Source of the DNA: Mesostigma viride
Taxonomy: Eukaryota; Streptophyta; Mesostigmatophyceae; Mesostigmatales; Mesostigmataceae
DNA: 64,000 nt
NCBI GenBank assembly: GCA_009746045.1
Contig: RPFO01000027.1
Span: 475,001-539,000 of the forward strand
Direction of reading: 5' to 3'
Shown here: positions 22,086 through 33,211 of the stretch, one piece after another
Layout: each line of letters starts with the position of its first letter
Position numbering within the stretch: the stretch's first letter is position 1
Position numbers and translations under genes: made by a program
The notes under the pieces: model-generated
The model's input: the letters and a program-made list of their open reading frames with translations, nothing else
Told to the model about the DNA's origin: nothing
Database searches by the model: none

Positions 22086-24138
22086 AAGTTGCATTTTGAT
22101 CACCCCTTCATCGGCTAACAAAACCCAAGACTCGCCAATCGGTGATTATTCTTTGTTTATGTGCCTCCTACTTCCGTTATTCAACCAATTACGTTAACTG
22201 GATAAAATAACCATGAAGGACATTATCTAGTTCCCGACTGGAATGCATCGAGGCATCTAAGGACGCCGTGATGTCCTTGCCAGTGAAACATAAGAGCAAG
22301 CATTCAGAAGCGCACGGGCATTATTGACATACATAAACCAACCATTTAATCACGGCTAAGCACTCCACACATGCCCACAACAACCCTCACAATACGTGCA
22401 TTAACCCTCCACCCCCCAGTCACGTCTCGTAGCTCGCCCCGGCCCCGGCCCGTCGGCAAGCCCGGGCCCAGCTCGACAATGTCAAAAGCAACCCTGCAAT
22501 GGTGGGCCCTTGTGCCTCACGAGAAGAAATTACTTGTATACTCTCCCACCGACAACCAAATTACAATAAACCCAGGGAACGGATTATAGGCATCTTACGC
22601 AATCCCACCAGCCTGTCACTCCGACATTATTAAAAAAAAAAAAATCAACTCAAACTCGTCCTTCACGTTGGGCCCGCCGGAAGGGTCGGGCAAAAGCAAG
22701 TTGTTAGGTACAGTATGAAACTCCCCACGGCGGGCCCTGTGCAAAGATAACCTGCCGTGCGAGACCGCGGGGTCTAGCCTCCCGTCAGGCCTGCTTTTTG
22801 CAAGTGGCAAAGTCGACGTCTACGCACTTTACAGCGCCGTAGGTAATAAAGTGGCAAAGTCTCAATTTGCGCGCGACAGCGCTGGCATGGCCCTGCTTCT
22901 CGCGCCAAATCCGCTCTCTGGCCCAGCGCGGCGCGGCGGGGCAAGTGCGGGTACCTCGGCGTCACCCGCACCTGCGGCAACCCGCACTTGTGTCACCGGC
23001 ATTTTTTTATTTGTTAAAAAAATTATTATTTGTTAAAAAAAAATATTCGGCATATTCGGCATATTCGGCATGTGTCAGGACTCAGCTCAGATATTATTCC
23101 CACACCAAGATCAACATCTGATTTTTAACGTGTCAGACTACTGACTGACACGATTATCTTATTTTTTCTAGATTTATCCAGGCTGTACTTGTAACTTTTT
23201 AGCCGCGCAACTTTTAGGCCATCATCAAGTCCAAATTCGATTTCCCGCCACGCAAAACCATCATTCTAAAGAATATACTGACTGACTGACTGACACGATT
23301 TTCTGAGATTTGGAGATCTTTCTTTAATTTTTCGGAGCCAGTTGAGGCCGGAGTGTCCATGCTGTCAGGGCCCTTGGTCCGCTCTGGACGCGCGCGGCGG
23401 CATCGTCGTCGGGCCAAGAGCTTACGACAGAGCCAAGACTGGTAAACCAACGAGAGAGAGCATTCATCATGCCATAAGCATAGACCACCCCCTTTTATTA
23501 CCAACCAATAATCACAGCAAAAAAGAAATGTCATGCAGCCTATTGCTGAGCCTACAGTATAGGTGAGCGCAATAAAAAAAAAGGTGGTTTTCGGCCGTGG
23601 TTTCGGCCGTAATCACATAAAGAAATATACGCCTACTGGGACTAGCAGCGGGAGGTGGTAATTGCGCCAAGCAGCCAGCCCAATTTTGCTTTTGTACGAG
23701 GGAAAATGGGGGCAGTCCGCGAAGAGTTTTCAGACACGTCATGGCGTAAGCGGAGGCGGCCAGCAAGATACAGCCGCGCGGTTAATTCCCTGCGGGTATA
23801 CTGGGCCATATTTCTGGCTGCGACCTGTATTGCCGCATCGTTCTTGCTGCAGCCTGTATCGTGCCGTCGCGGCATTGGTGACGTCGTGATTGCAGGCTCA
23901 TCTAATATGTCTGCAGCTGGCGCAGGCGCAGGTAATGATCATTAGTACCGCTGTGTGATGTGCAGCTGGCTTTAATGCAGTGGCAGGCAGGCAGCGCATA
24001 TTGCAGGCACGTTTGGGTATACCGCTGCTTACGTCACATGTCTCGGCTTATGCAACGCGGCAACTTTCATGCATCCTATCTCGAAGCCTGCAGCTTGAAG
24101 AAGCTTACCAGCTTACACATTGCCGTCGGGTCGTGCTC
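22086..24138. other. Spacer with simple repeats
   Basis: No gene recognised. It holds CATATTCGG repeated about three times at 23044-23072, GACTGACT repeats at 23275-23296 with a related CTGACTGACACG at 23140-23153, and a TTTGTTAAAAAA duplication near 23008-23042. Small frames at 23655-23945 plus and nearby lack domains. The stretch ending at 24138 is continuous with 37303 once the Ty3 element is removed, so it may include the start of the Penelope-like element. Confidence 0.5.
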
Positions 24139-24143
24139 CCCAG

Positions 24144-24810
24144 TGTTACGTCCCGTGCCGGACGGTGCGAAAGATCTAATCTAGTATAAGGTGCAGTTTA
24201 ATAAGCCGGCATAGCCGCGCATCCGCGTACCGCGATAGCAAGCAAAGATCGCAGTAAATTGACTAACTGAGCCGCGGTTTATCCTCAGCTAGGCCTTATA
24301 GCATGATTAATTAATCTAGCTATATAACACGGCATGTCATGAGGCAAATGACATCCGGATTAGTGCCCCTTGGTCTGAGAGAGTCGTCAACACTCGTTTC
24401 ATTAATCATCAAACCAAAGAGAGAGAGTCCATCGTCCACAGACCAATTTCACCTAGCTGCGCTACCAAGCTGGCAAGTTGGTGTGCAGGCGCGCCGACAT
24501 GCGCGCCGATCTTCGATCCAGATACTGCCGTCAAGCCCCAATAGGTTCTGTATGACGTCTAGGGCCGGCCCGGCCCCTAGAAGATCTCGTACTTCTGGCT
24601 AGGCCCAAAATAACTGCATGGTCCGGAACACACCAAGTACCAAATAAACACACAAAGTCCCGAACTTAGGACAAATAAGTCCCGAATTGAGTCCTATAGT
24701 CCGGCGGACTATGAAAGCGAGCTATCGAAAGTCCCAAACGAATAACAAATGACTTTCGACTTATTTATTGAAGGCATTGTTACGCCCATACAAAGGTCTG
24801 GGCCGTAACG
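24144..24810 (-). repeat. 3' LTR of the Ty3 chromovirus
   Basis: 667 bp; direct copy of 36628-37297. Compared with it, it has 4-bp extras near 24513 and 24616, lacks 7 bp near 24677 and 3 bp near 24797, and ends in G rather than A. Confidence 0.95.
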
Positions 24811-24826
24811 CTCCTCCCTTCCCCAG
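24811..24826 (-). promoter_or_regulatory. Polypurine tract
   Basis: On the minus strand GGGGAAGGGAGGAG directly precedes the 3' LTR, as needed for plus-strand priming. Confidence 0.85.
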
Positions 24827-25722
24827 GGGACGATAGCTATATCGTCCAGGCTTGGGGCGCACGCAACAAGACAATTAACACAAACAAACAAACAAGAAAA
24901 AAAAAGAAGCTCTTGCAAGCAAAACAAGCAACACACAAAAGCGACAATTCCCCAGGCTGGGCAGTCAGCTATAGAGAACAATAGTACAAAATCGGCCATG
25001 GGGATACTATGTCCCAACCCCTGTTCGCCAGCGGGTTAGTAAAGCCAATTCTCCCCGGCGTTGCCACACAAGGACAATTAATTCCTTGATAGCCGATGAG
25101 ATGCTGTCGCCATCCCGTTGCAATCCATGAGGGCAATGTGACTGGAAACTCTGGATCTCTGGACTGGAACAGCAGGAACAGGAACCCCCATAATCCTTCC
25201 TGGAATCCCCCCCACTTCCCACAAATCCATCAATTAATTTCCCCCTCACCGCTGCCCTCCCTGGCGACCGCGCTAGTGTAGGGCCGCGGCAGCATATAAA
25301 ATTCCGCCAGCGACCCGAATCAGAGGTGCACACCAATCAACGCCATGCAAGACAATTAACCCAATTGATGGGGTCGACCGATACCAATACTACCGGATGC
25401 ATGGTTGCAGGCGACGATGCTTATCACAACTGGGATAATAATACGCGCGTGGCAGACATGTTGCGCGCGACCATGCACAGTGGCGGGCACGCAACAGTTG
25501 GGGTGCGCAACAGTGATCCGCGGGGCGCGCACGCGCCAGCATGTGACAGCGTTGTAAACGCCACCGCCGAGCAAAGGCCAAAATATGGATCACGGCAGTC
25601 GTCATCAGCGACTACGGGAGGTGCTCGCGTGCAGAACTGTCCAATGCGGTCGATGCAGGGAGGACCACCAAGCTGAATCACGTCTTGCCTGTGCGGAGAT
25701 GCGCGCGCAAGCGCTGAACTCG
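24827..25722. other. Ty3 3' non-coding region
   Basis: Between the accessory frame and the purine tract. Small frames on both strands have no domain match. Confidence 0.5.
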
Positions 25723-26729
25723 TCATCCCGTCTGCAAGACTGTCCATAAGGAGGTCGCCCAGTCGAGGAATGCCTCTCCCTCGCACGGAGCATACTTGGG
25801 ACAGTCAACCTTTCGAGGTTTACCATCTACCATGTATTTTGGCAGCTCCCGCTTGGGGCCGTAACGCGTACCAGAACCCTCTGGCGTCGATTTGAGGCAG
25901 TCCTGGGGTCGCGGGGCCGCCCTCCCTGGGTGCAAGTCGAAACAGACTAGCTCGCGCATGGAGCCTCGCTCCACATACGCATGGGTTCCTGCCTCAAAGT
26001 GCAGCGGTTGCGGTCGGTGATAGTCCGCGCTGGCGACGGCCACGAACGGCGGTGGTGGGAGTTCAATGTATACGGGAACACCCCGAAACTCACGTAAGGG
26101 GCGTACTCGTTGTGGGCCGGGAAACGCGCTGACGTAAGCGCCCACCGTCCATGGCGCCGGTCGAGCCACCGCCTGTACGATCAAAGACCCCTGCGCGGGA
26201 GATATAAAGCCCACCGCTGGTATCGGGCCACGCCTCTCTGGTATATGGGCGCGGGACGTCTCCACGCGGGGCAACCGCTCGGAGTAAGTTCGCGATTCTC
26301 GGCGCGGACTCTGGGAATCAGCGGAGACGCTGCCCGCCGACACCGCGTTCGTACATGCGCGACGTCTAACTCTCGCTGGGCATCCGGTTCCACTTGGGGC
26401 GTTTCTGGTTGCTTGCGCTCGATATCCTCGGAATCGAGCTTAGTCGGGTCGGTCGAGCCGCCCGTTCGCCGGGTCGGTCCCGTCCCGACAAGAACCGTCA
26501 TTCCGCCCGTGCCCTGAGTCCGAATGGTTCGCACGGCATCACCGTCCTGTTGCTGGATCGGTGTCACCTCAGGTGTGACAGAACCGCCCGTTCGCCGAGT
26601 CGGCCCTGCTTGCACGTGGCGTTGGGGATGCTTTTCGACCCAATTACCACGATGGTGCGTACACATCGACGTGAATAACACAAGTGCCTTCGCGGCATCC
26701 TGGCTACACGTGATCAAGCCCGTTGTCAT
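25723..26729 (-). CDS. Accessory 3' reading frames of the Ty3 element, unknown
   Basis: Two overlapping minus frames lie between integrase and the 3' LTR: 26729-26181 (182 codons, with two PTRRTGGS-type repeats) and 26343-25723 (206 codons, with VARPAPWTVGAYVSAFPG and an ELPPPPFVAVAS stretch). The second looks like a continuation of the first after a frameshift near 26280. No transmembrane pair or glycoprotein-like pattern is evident, so this is not called env. Position matches the additional ORFs some plant Ty3 elements carry after integrase. Start and product are unresolved. Confidence 0.4.
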
Positions 26730-26761
26730 AGCGCCCCCACCACTACTACCTTCGCGGTAGC

Positions 26762-28657
26762 CTAGTGGAGGGCATGCTCGGCCTTATACTCGCGAAGCAG
26801 ACGTTCACACCCTTCTAGCTCATTCTCGGTTCGCCACGAATCCTCGTAATCATGCTGAGCAAAACGCCACCGTACGCGATACTGTCGCTGTCTACCTCTC
26901 CCACGCTTGATGTCCCGGTGGCCCACGATCTCGGCCACCTCGTCTTCCTGTTCTCCAGTCTCTGGGTTGTACTCGACAGGGGCCGGCGGGTTGAGCCGAC
27001 CTTGGATGGAGTTCTGGTGGTATAACTTGAGCTGGTCTCGATGGAAGTTGGAGGAAGTGTTCCAGGAGCTCGGGATGTCCACCTTGAACATCACATCTCC
27101 AAGCTTCTCCAGAACCTTGTGTGGCCCCAGGAACATAGGACGGAGCTTTGTCTTGAGCTCACCCTCTACCTTCTCAGAGAAACGTCCTAGGCGGGGGCCT
27201 TCCACCAGTACCCAGTCGCCCACCTCGATGGCCGGCGTGCGCGCATCTAGGCGGCCAGCAGTCCTCGCCATGTAGCGCTCTGCGGCGGCCCGGTAGCCCT
27301 TGACCGCACTGTCATGGGCCTGGCGCATCTGGACCAGCAGCCTCTCCACCCCTTCGAGGGTGTCTCGCCGGACCGACTTTTCAGCTAAGGCTGGGCTTGT
27401 GAGAAGGTCAGTCGGCGTGAGCGGATGCCTGCCCGTGTTGAGGAAGAATGGTGTGAAGCCATGAGCTGCCTGGGGGGCGTTATTCAGGGAGAACTCCACC
27501 AAACCCAAGAACTCTTCCCAGTTGCTTCCCACCGCGTCGGTGTAGTGGCGCATGGTCTCTTGCACTGTGCGGTTCAGCCTCTCCACCAGGTGGGAGGACG
27601 AGCTGTGATATGCTGTCCCCAGCGACACCTTGGTGCCCAGGCATTCAAAGAACTCCTGCCAGAAGCGGGCCGTGAACAGCTTGTCTCGGTCCGATATGAA
27701 TTGCCGGCTGAGTCCGTGGTACCTGAACACGTGGTGAAGGTATAGCTTAGCGCAAGCCTCGGCCGTGAGTTCGGCCGGACATGGTGCCAGGTGACACATG
27801 CGCGTCAAACGGTCCAGGAAAACCAGAATCATGCTGTTGCCATTCTTGGTCTTCCGGAAGGGGCCAACAAAATCCATCATCAGGGAATCCCAAGGGCCCA
27901 TCGGGTCTGGTAGGGTCTGGGGGACCGCCTGTGAGCCCGTATTGCGGGACTTCATGATCTGACATGATGGACACTCGCGCACGTACGTCTCAATGTACTC
28001 TCGCATGCCTGGCCAATAGAAGTTCTTTCTGGCCCGTGGCAGCAAGCGGTGGATCCCTTGGTGGCCACCGGCGAGAGAGTCATGGAGCTCATGGAGCAGA
28101 GCCGCTCGACATAACTCCGGGACGTACAGGCGCCAGCAGTCTGGCCTCACCATGACATAGAGTCGCCCGTCCTGGAACTTGCACGGGAGCTTGCCCATCT
28201 GCTTGGGGTGCGACCTGATTGCCTCTAAGGCCGCGGGCTCCGTGACAGTGAACCGACTAATCAACGTCTCCAGGACAGAAGTGATCGTGTACGTGTCCGC
28301 CTCCTCCTCAAGGGTTTGGTGCACGTACTCCGAAAAATGGTAGGGGGCCCGATGCGCTGCAGGTGAAAAATTCCCTGAGCCGGTACCACGTGGCTGAGTG
28401 GCACTCGTGACCGGGACCCCTCCCTTTCCCCGGGGGCGCGCACGTCCTCGCGCGCGGCCCCCAGTCGGGAGACAGGTCGTCCTGGGTCGTGCGACCGGTG
28501 TGGAACAGATAGCGACTGTGCGGCGACCCTGGGTCGCCACAAGGCGAGCCAGGCTCCTGCGCGGAGCCACATGTGGTGTGAAGTACGTCCATAGTCTCAT
28601 AAAAATCTGCGTAGTCCGCCCGCCGAGAAAGGGCGTCCGGGACCACATTCTCTGCAC
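26762..28657 (-). CDS. Ty3 integrase with chromodomain
   Basis: An HHCC zinc domain (HDSLAGGHQG then CPSCQ) is followed by the core with Asp in SLMMDFVGPF, Asp in FISDRDKLF and Glu in SSSHLVERLNRTVQE. A C-terminal domain comes next, and the last about 55 residues are a chromodomain (VAEIVGHRD, QYRVRWRF, EDSWRTENEL). The enzyme inserts the cDNA and the chromodomain reads histone marks. It overlaps the RT frame by about 350 nt in a different frame; the real junction is probably near 28330-28450, so the first residues of this frame are not integrase. All catalytic residues are present. Confidence 0.9.
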   Translation of the reverse strand: MQRMWSRTPFLGGRTTQIFMRLWTYFTPHVAPRRSLARLVATQGRRTVAICSTPVARPRTTCLPTGGRARGRARPRGKGGVPVTSATQPRGTGSGNFSPAAHRAPYHFSEYVHQTLEEEADTYTITSVLETLISRFTVTEPAALEAIRSHPKQMGKLPCKFQDGRLYVMVRPDCWRLYVPELCRAALLHELHDSLAGGHQGIHRLLPRARKNFYWPGMREYIETYVRECPSCQIMKSRNTGSQAVPQTLPDPMGPWDSLMMDFVGPFRKTKNGNSMILVFLDRLTRMCHLAPCPAELTAEACAKLYLHHVFRYHGLSRQFISDRDKLFTARFWQEFFECLGTKVSLGTAYHSSSSHLVERLNRTVQETMRHYTDAVGSNWEEFLGLVEFSLNNAPQAAHGFTPFFLNTGRHPLTPTDLLTSPALAEKSVRRDTLEGVERLLVQMRQAHDSAVKGYRAAAERYMARTAGRLDARTPAIEVGDWVLVEGPRLGRFSEKVEGELKTKLRPMFLGPHKVLEKLGDVMFKVDIPSSWNTSSNFHRDQLKLYHQNSIQGRLNPPAPVEYNPETGEQEDEVAEIVGHRDIKRGRGRQRQYRVRWRFAQHDYEDSWRTENELEGCERLLREYKAEHALH

Positions 28658-30458
28658 CCTTCACGTACTGAATTTTGAAAGGGGCAAACTGAGACAAGTA
28701 CTCCATCCACCGCGCCTGACGGGGCGTCAAGTTAGGTTGGGCGAGCAGATGCGTGAGGGGCCGATGGTCCGTGTGGATGATCAGCCGGTGGGGATCAAGG
28801 TCCCCCTGCTCGCTAATCGCAACGTCAAACTGAGCCCCGAGAAGATGATGGCGCCAAGTGTGACAGCAGTAGACCACAGCAAGAAGCTCCTGCTGATGCA
28901 CCGGGTAGTTACGCTCGGCGGGGATCATGGTGCGGGAGATATACTCAACCGGCTGTAACCCCTGACCCTGGTCCTGCAGGAGGACGCCGCCAATCGCAAC
29001 CTTGCTCGCGTCCGTGGCCACCACAAAGGGCCTTGACGGATCCGGGATAGCGAGCACGGGTGCTGTGGTCAAGCTGTGCTTGAGGGCCTCGAAGGCCTGC
29101 TGGCACGGTTCCGACCAGACAAAGGGAACACCCTTCTTGAGGAGGGCGTTGATGGGGGCAGCTATTGTCGCGAAGCGGGGGATAAAGCGTCGGTAGTATG
29201 ACGCGATACCCAAAAAGCTGCGCACACCCTTGACGTCGGTCGGGGTCGGCCACTGTTGGATGGAAGCAATCTTTGCGGGGTCCGTCGCGACGCCAGCGGC
29301 AGAGAGGGTGTGACCCAAAAAGGGCACGCTGCGTCCAGCGCGGACCTTGGCCTTGCGGACCGAAAGATGCTCCTCTTCCATAATGCGCAACACTGTGTCG
29401 ACGTCCTCTAAGTGATCCTCGAAAGTCTTGGAGTACACGAGGATGTCGTCCAGGTACGCGAGAGCGCATGTGCGCTTGTAGGACCACGGGGGCTTCACGC
29501 CCCTGTTGGGGTCCTTGAGGTCACGGGAAACCTGCGGAAGATGCGCGGTTCCCATGACAGGGCGGAGGATGTCGTTCATGAGCATCTGGAAGCTCGCGGG
29601 GGAATTGCACAAACCCATCGCGGCCACCCGAAACTGGTAATGCCCAAAGGGCGTGTTGAACGCCGTCTTGTGACAATCCTCCGGGGCGATGCGAAGCTGC
29701 CAGAAGCCATCCGCGCAGTCTAGGACTGTAAAGCACGTGGCTCCTTGGACGCGGTTGAAGATATCGTCGATGCGCGGAAGGGGGTACTTGGACTTTACCG
29801 TGATAGCATTGAGCTTCCGGTAGTCCGTGACGAGCCGCCACTTGCCCCCAGGCTTAGGGACCAGTAGCACACCAGCCGAGAACGGGCTATTGCTAGGCTC
29901 GATGAGACCCCGCTCCAAGAGCGCCATCAAGATCTTCTTCAGCTCCACCAGCTCAACTGGACCCATGCGGTACATGGGGGAGGACGTGGGACCATAGCCC
30001 TCCTTCACCTGGATGCGGTGGAGCACTGAGCGGTGCGGGGGAAACTCCTGCTTGCTTTCGTCAAAGAGCTTCTCCCGTCGCGCTAGAACCGCGTTATAAC
30101 GCTCCGTCTCCTCGGGTGTAAACCCCACGCCGATCTCATTAAGAAGAACCTCTATGTTGGAGAGGTCAAGACGGTACATGTAGTACTCCTTGCCTCGACG
30201 CAGCTTACTCTCCAGTGACTTGAGGCTCATGAGGATCTGCGAGGCGTTGCGGGGCTGGGTGACTTCCCGCTCGTGCGTGATGTTATGCACGTCGGGGCCC
30301 TGCACTTGGTATTCGCTGACAGGGCTCCAAAAGGAACCGTCAGGGAACCACACCACGCGACGCCGAATGCTAATGTCCACATCCTGCGCGTCCAGCCAGT
30401 CGATGCCGATGATGATGTCGGCAGCTCCCAGCGGTGCGACCGTGGCTGTGAGCTCCAC
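28308..30458 (-). CDS. Ty3 reverse transcriptase and RNase H
   Basis: 716 codons. The start still belongs to the protease end (LGAADIIIGIDWLDAQDVDI). RT follows: LVTDYRKLNAITVKSKYPLP, TVLDCADGFWQL, FRVAAMGLCNSPASFQ and the catalytic box ALAYLDDILVYSK. The segment GVPFVWSEPCQQAFEALKHS leads into RNase H with VVATDASKVAIGG, the catalytic Glu in HQQELLAV and Asp in IIHTDHRPL, ending with ENVVPDALSRR. The polymerase residues look intact. The frame opens by a shift from the protease frame near 30462 and closes after the shift into integrase. Confidence 0.92.
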   Translation of the reverse strand: MELTATVAPLGAADIIIGIDWLDAQDVDISIRRRVVWFPDGSFWSPVSEYQVQGPDVHNITHEREVTQPRNASQILMSLKSLESKLRRGKEYYMYRLDLSNIEVLLNEIGVGFTPEETERYNAVLARREKLFDESKQEFPPHRSVLHRIQVKEGYGPTSSPMYRMGPVELVELKKILMALLERGLIEPSNSPFSAGVLLVPKPGGKWRLVTDYRKLNAITVKSKYPLPRIDDIFNRVQGATCFTVLDCADGFWQLRIAPEDCHKTAFNTPFGHYQFRVAAMGLCNSPASFQMLMNDILRPVMGTAHLPQVSRDLKDPNRGVKPPWSYKRTCALAYLDDILVYSKTFEDHLEDVDTVLRIMEEEHLSVRKAKVRAGRSVPFLGHTLSAAGVATDPAKIASIQQWPTPTDVKGVRSFLGIASYYRRFIPRFATIAAPINALLKKGVPFVWSEPCQQAFEALKHSLTTAPVLAIPDPSRPFVVATDASKVAIGGVLLQDQGQGLQPVEYISRTMIPAERNYPVHQQELLAVVYCCHTWRHHLLGAQFDVAISEQGDLDPHRLIIHTDHRPLTHLLAQPNLTPRQARWMEYLSQFAPFKIQYVKGAENVVPDALSRRADYADFYETMDVLHTTCGSAQEPGSPCGDPGSPHSRYLFHTGRTTQDDLSPDWGPRARTCAPPGKGRGPGHECHSATWYRLREFFTCSASGPLPFFGVRAPNP

Positions 30459-30459
30459 A

Positions 30460-30668
30460 GCCGATGCCTTGAATCACAGCCTTGATATCAACCCGACCAG
30501 GCGAGGGGCTCTTGCGACCATCTGAATAGGTCACATTCACCACTGTCGCATGTGGCCGGATGTCGTATATATCCTGCGCGACGCGCCAATGCCTTGTTGA
30601 TGAACGACGTAGACGCACCCGTGTCCACCATGAACTGCACGTCCATGACGGTCTTGTCCTTGAGGTAG
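30460..30668 (-). pseudogene. Ty3 aspartic protease, catalytic part
   Basis: FMVDTGASTSFINKALA (about 30585-30634) carries the DTGA active site. Homology then continues in a second frame (RVAQDIYDIRPHATVVNVTY, then GRVDIKAVIQ) and in a third at 30458 (VELTATVAPL). Two shifts within about 170 nt make this copy inactive as read. The upstream half of the same ORF lies beyond the inserted LTR element at 32818-33211. Confidence 0.8.
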
Positions 30669-30671
30669 GGG

Positions 30672-31313
30672 TGTCAGAAATATTGAGACTTGTAGGTCGA
30701 AAACGATAGTGACAATTAAAGATTACGCTTTATTATCATTGCATATTAAATCCCGGACTACCACCGTTTGTCCACCAAAACCATGATGTGGCTCCCGGGT
30801 GGGGACCATAAGCGTCAGCCATAACTCATGGCTCAGACCTTAGGTAAGTGCAACGTAGGTTGCGTCTTCCTCTTATGCACAAAGGTGCACAAAGAGTGAG
30901 TGCTCGACAGGCTGGCACAAAGATTGCGTAGCTTATCTGAAATGTGCTGAGAATGCGTTACGCTAGCCAGATTCCGTTAACACTCTCTAGTCGAGTAGTA
31001 CGACTGAATAGTACGCTAGCTATAGGTCGTAGGACCCTGAACGTACAAGTCTTGATATAATGTGCCGGTTCTCGTAGCTTCGGCACTAATATCTTAGTCA
31101 CTCCGTGACCAAATCATGAGCCGTAACATGACACGTGCTCACTGCCCCAACACTGCATAATACTCTGCCGATATTAATTATGGCCACAAATACGGCAGGC
31201 GGGTGCGATTATTAGGGACGCAACCCTAATACCTCCGTTTACAATGGATGGCCTATATGAAATATATTAACGGCAGGCAGTTGGGCACACAGGGTGAACT
31301 TCACCCCTGACAC
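30672..31313 (-). repeat. LTR (3' in element sense) of the small LTR element
   Basis: TGTCAG...CTGACA, near-identical partner of 32177-32817. Confidence 0.92.
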
Positions 31314-32176
31314 CCCCCTTGCACAATGCCTAAAGTGAAGACACTATGCAGGTACAATAGGGCCAAAAGTTTCTCCCCGCTCAATTCAGGCAAGAGCCTA
31401 AAAAGCTGGGTGGGGCAGCCAGGTATAAACTGGCTCTCACACACCCCTTGTTCAACTTAAGCCGGTACACGCTCTGGTAAATCCAATGGTATCAAAATGC
31501 CCCCCTTGTTGGGTAGTTGGTAGGACTTGCTAGGTATGATAACCAGCACATTCCCCTTACCCAGGAAGCTTGATCACGATGAACCAATGTACCCATTGGG
31601 CATGAACATAAAGGAGAATTAAGACATGCACAAGCATGCCAACGCGGGGCACAATGCGCCCCCCCCCATGCTTTCAAAAGGATAAGCAATAACCAAAAAG
31701 GGCATCGGAATCAAAAAATTCCGACCTCTTCATTTCCATAGACAGCGCTGGCTTCTCGGCTCCGGGATCCCCGATGCCGCCGGCTCAATTCGCATAAAGA
31801 TCGAGCACTTAAAACTCGAGCGAAACAGCGCCTTCCAACCGCACCCAAAAAAAGATAACCACAAAGCTCATTTTCGGCTCACGTTCGCTCCTGGCATGGA
31901 TTGAACTTGGATCTTCTGTAGCGCCAGCCTTCAATCGGCATGTCTGCCGCAGCTGCACTCACGAAATCTGGTGCTTTTGCTGGAATCAGGAAATATATGG
32001 CCCAGCGGCTCTGTAGGCCGCGGCCGACTGGCCACTTCCAGGCCGAGTGTGCGGCTTGCCAACAACAATGCCGCGAACTTCCGGGTAATATTCCATGACG
32101 TTACTTGCGTATCTCGCTAATTCGTAGCATGTCACGTTCTTCATCTTAACCCTAAGGTTTTTCTGTAATGGTTTTG
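31314..32176 (-). other. Interior of the small LTR element, with a tRNA-like stretch
   Basis: No coding sequence. On the minus strand GCAGCTGCGGCAG (about 31953-31965) and AAGTTCAATCC (about 31901-31911) resemble Pol III A and B boxes about 45 nt apart, and GCC/GGC arms around GATTGAA imitate an anticodon stem. A full tRNA cloverleaf does not form. It may be a tRNA-derived SINE head or an eroded tRNA. Confidence 0.3.
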
Positions 32177-32817
32177 TGTCAGAAATATTGAGACTTGTAG
32201 GTCGAAAACGATAGTGACAATTAAAGATTACGCTTTATTATCATTGCATATTAAATCCCGGACTACCACCGTTTGTCCACCAAAACCATGATGTGGCTCC
32301 CGGGTGGGGACCATAAGCGTCAGCCATAACTCATGGCTCAGACCTTAGGTAAGTGCAACGTAGGTTGCGTCTTCCTCTTATGCACAAAGGTGCACAAAGA
32401 GTGAGTGCTCGACAGGCTGGCACAAAGATTGCGTAGCTTATCTGAAATGTGCTGAGAATGCGTTACGCTAGCCAGATTCCGTTAACACTCTCTAGTCGAG
32501 TAGTACGACTGAATAGTACGCTAGCTATAGGTCGTAGGACCCTGAACGTACAAGTCTTGATATAATGTGCCGGTTCTCGTAGCTTCGGCACTAATATCTT
32601 AGTCACTCCGTGACCAAATCATGAGCCGTAACATGACACGTGCTCACTGCCCCAACACTGCATAATACTCTGCCGATATTAATTATGGCCACAAATACGG
32701 CAGGCGGGTGCGATTATTAGGGACGCAACCCTAATACCTCCGTTTACAATGGATGGCCTATATGAAATATATTAACGGCAGGCAGTTGGGCACACAGGGT
32801 GAACTTCACCCCTGACA
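32177..32817 (-). repeat. LTR (5' in element sense) of the small LTR element
   Basis: About 641 bp, TGTCAG...CTGACA, followed by the AGGGG duplication. Confidence 0.92.
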
Positions 32818-33211
32818 AGGGGTCTAATGCTGATCCCGGTACAGCCAGACCTCCCCTAAACAGGAGCAAGTTGCGGGTACCAGCCGGAGTTGCGCGCGTA
32901 GGCTGGTCGGAGCTCGCTGCGCTACCCGTGGCCGGCTGCGTGTTTGGAGCAGAAGTCTCGCCCAAGGATGCATCCGCACTTGTATTCGCTACAAGCGGGG
33001 TGCGACTATCTACTGTAACGACTGATTCTGCGCCCACGCTGGTATTCGCTACCAACGGGGTGTCCTTATCTAAGCTGTCTATCTGCCCGACGTTATTGAC
33101 TTGCGCTATCTTATCTACCTGTCCTACATCTATCTCTATCCGTGTAGGCAGGGACACTACGCACGAGGAACGGAGGGCCGGGAGACCGCCTCGTTCGACC
33201 GCCCGGTCCAC
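32818..33211 (-). pseudogene. Ty3 protease, upstream linker part
   Basis: The frame overlaps the end of gag by about 55 nt and is shifted -1 relative to it, the usual retroelement arrangement. It has a duplicated DTPLVANTS / RTPLVANTS motif and a low-complexity T/S/A-rich linker, then LLLFRGGLAVPGSALDPL, where the LTR insertion cuts it. Reading resumes at 30668 in the same phase with KTVMDVQFMVDTGA. It has no catalytic residues of its own. Confidence 0.7.

Larger units (their letters stand above)
30672..32817 (-). mobile_element. Small non-autonomous LTR element inside the Ty3 protease
   Basis: Direct repeats of about 642 bp (30672-31313 and 32177-32817), TGTCAG...CTGACA, with TSD AGGGG on both sides (30667-30671, 32818-32822). 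They appear identical apart from one base of length. The interior is only about 860 bp and has no ORF of note. A purine tract GCAAGGGGGG on the minus strand next to 31313 indicates minus orientation; no convincing PBS was found. Insert plus duplication is 2151 bp, a multiple of three. TRIM/SMART-like, though its LTRs are long for a TRIM. Confidence 0.92.

Noticed and set aside
25723-26729. Envelope gene of the Ty3 element
   Set aside because: No signal peptide, transmembrane pair or cysteine pattern that would support an env call.
26907-27745. Plus-strand frames opposite the chromovirus integrase
   Set aside because: Antisense shadows of a convincing integrase frame.
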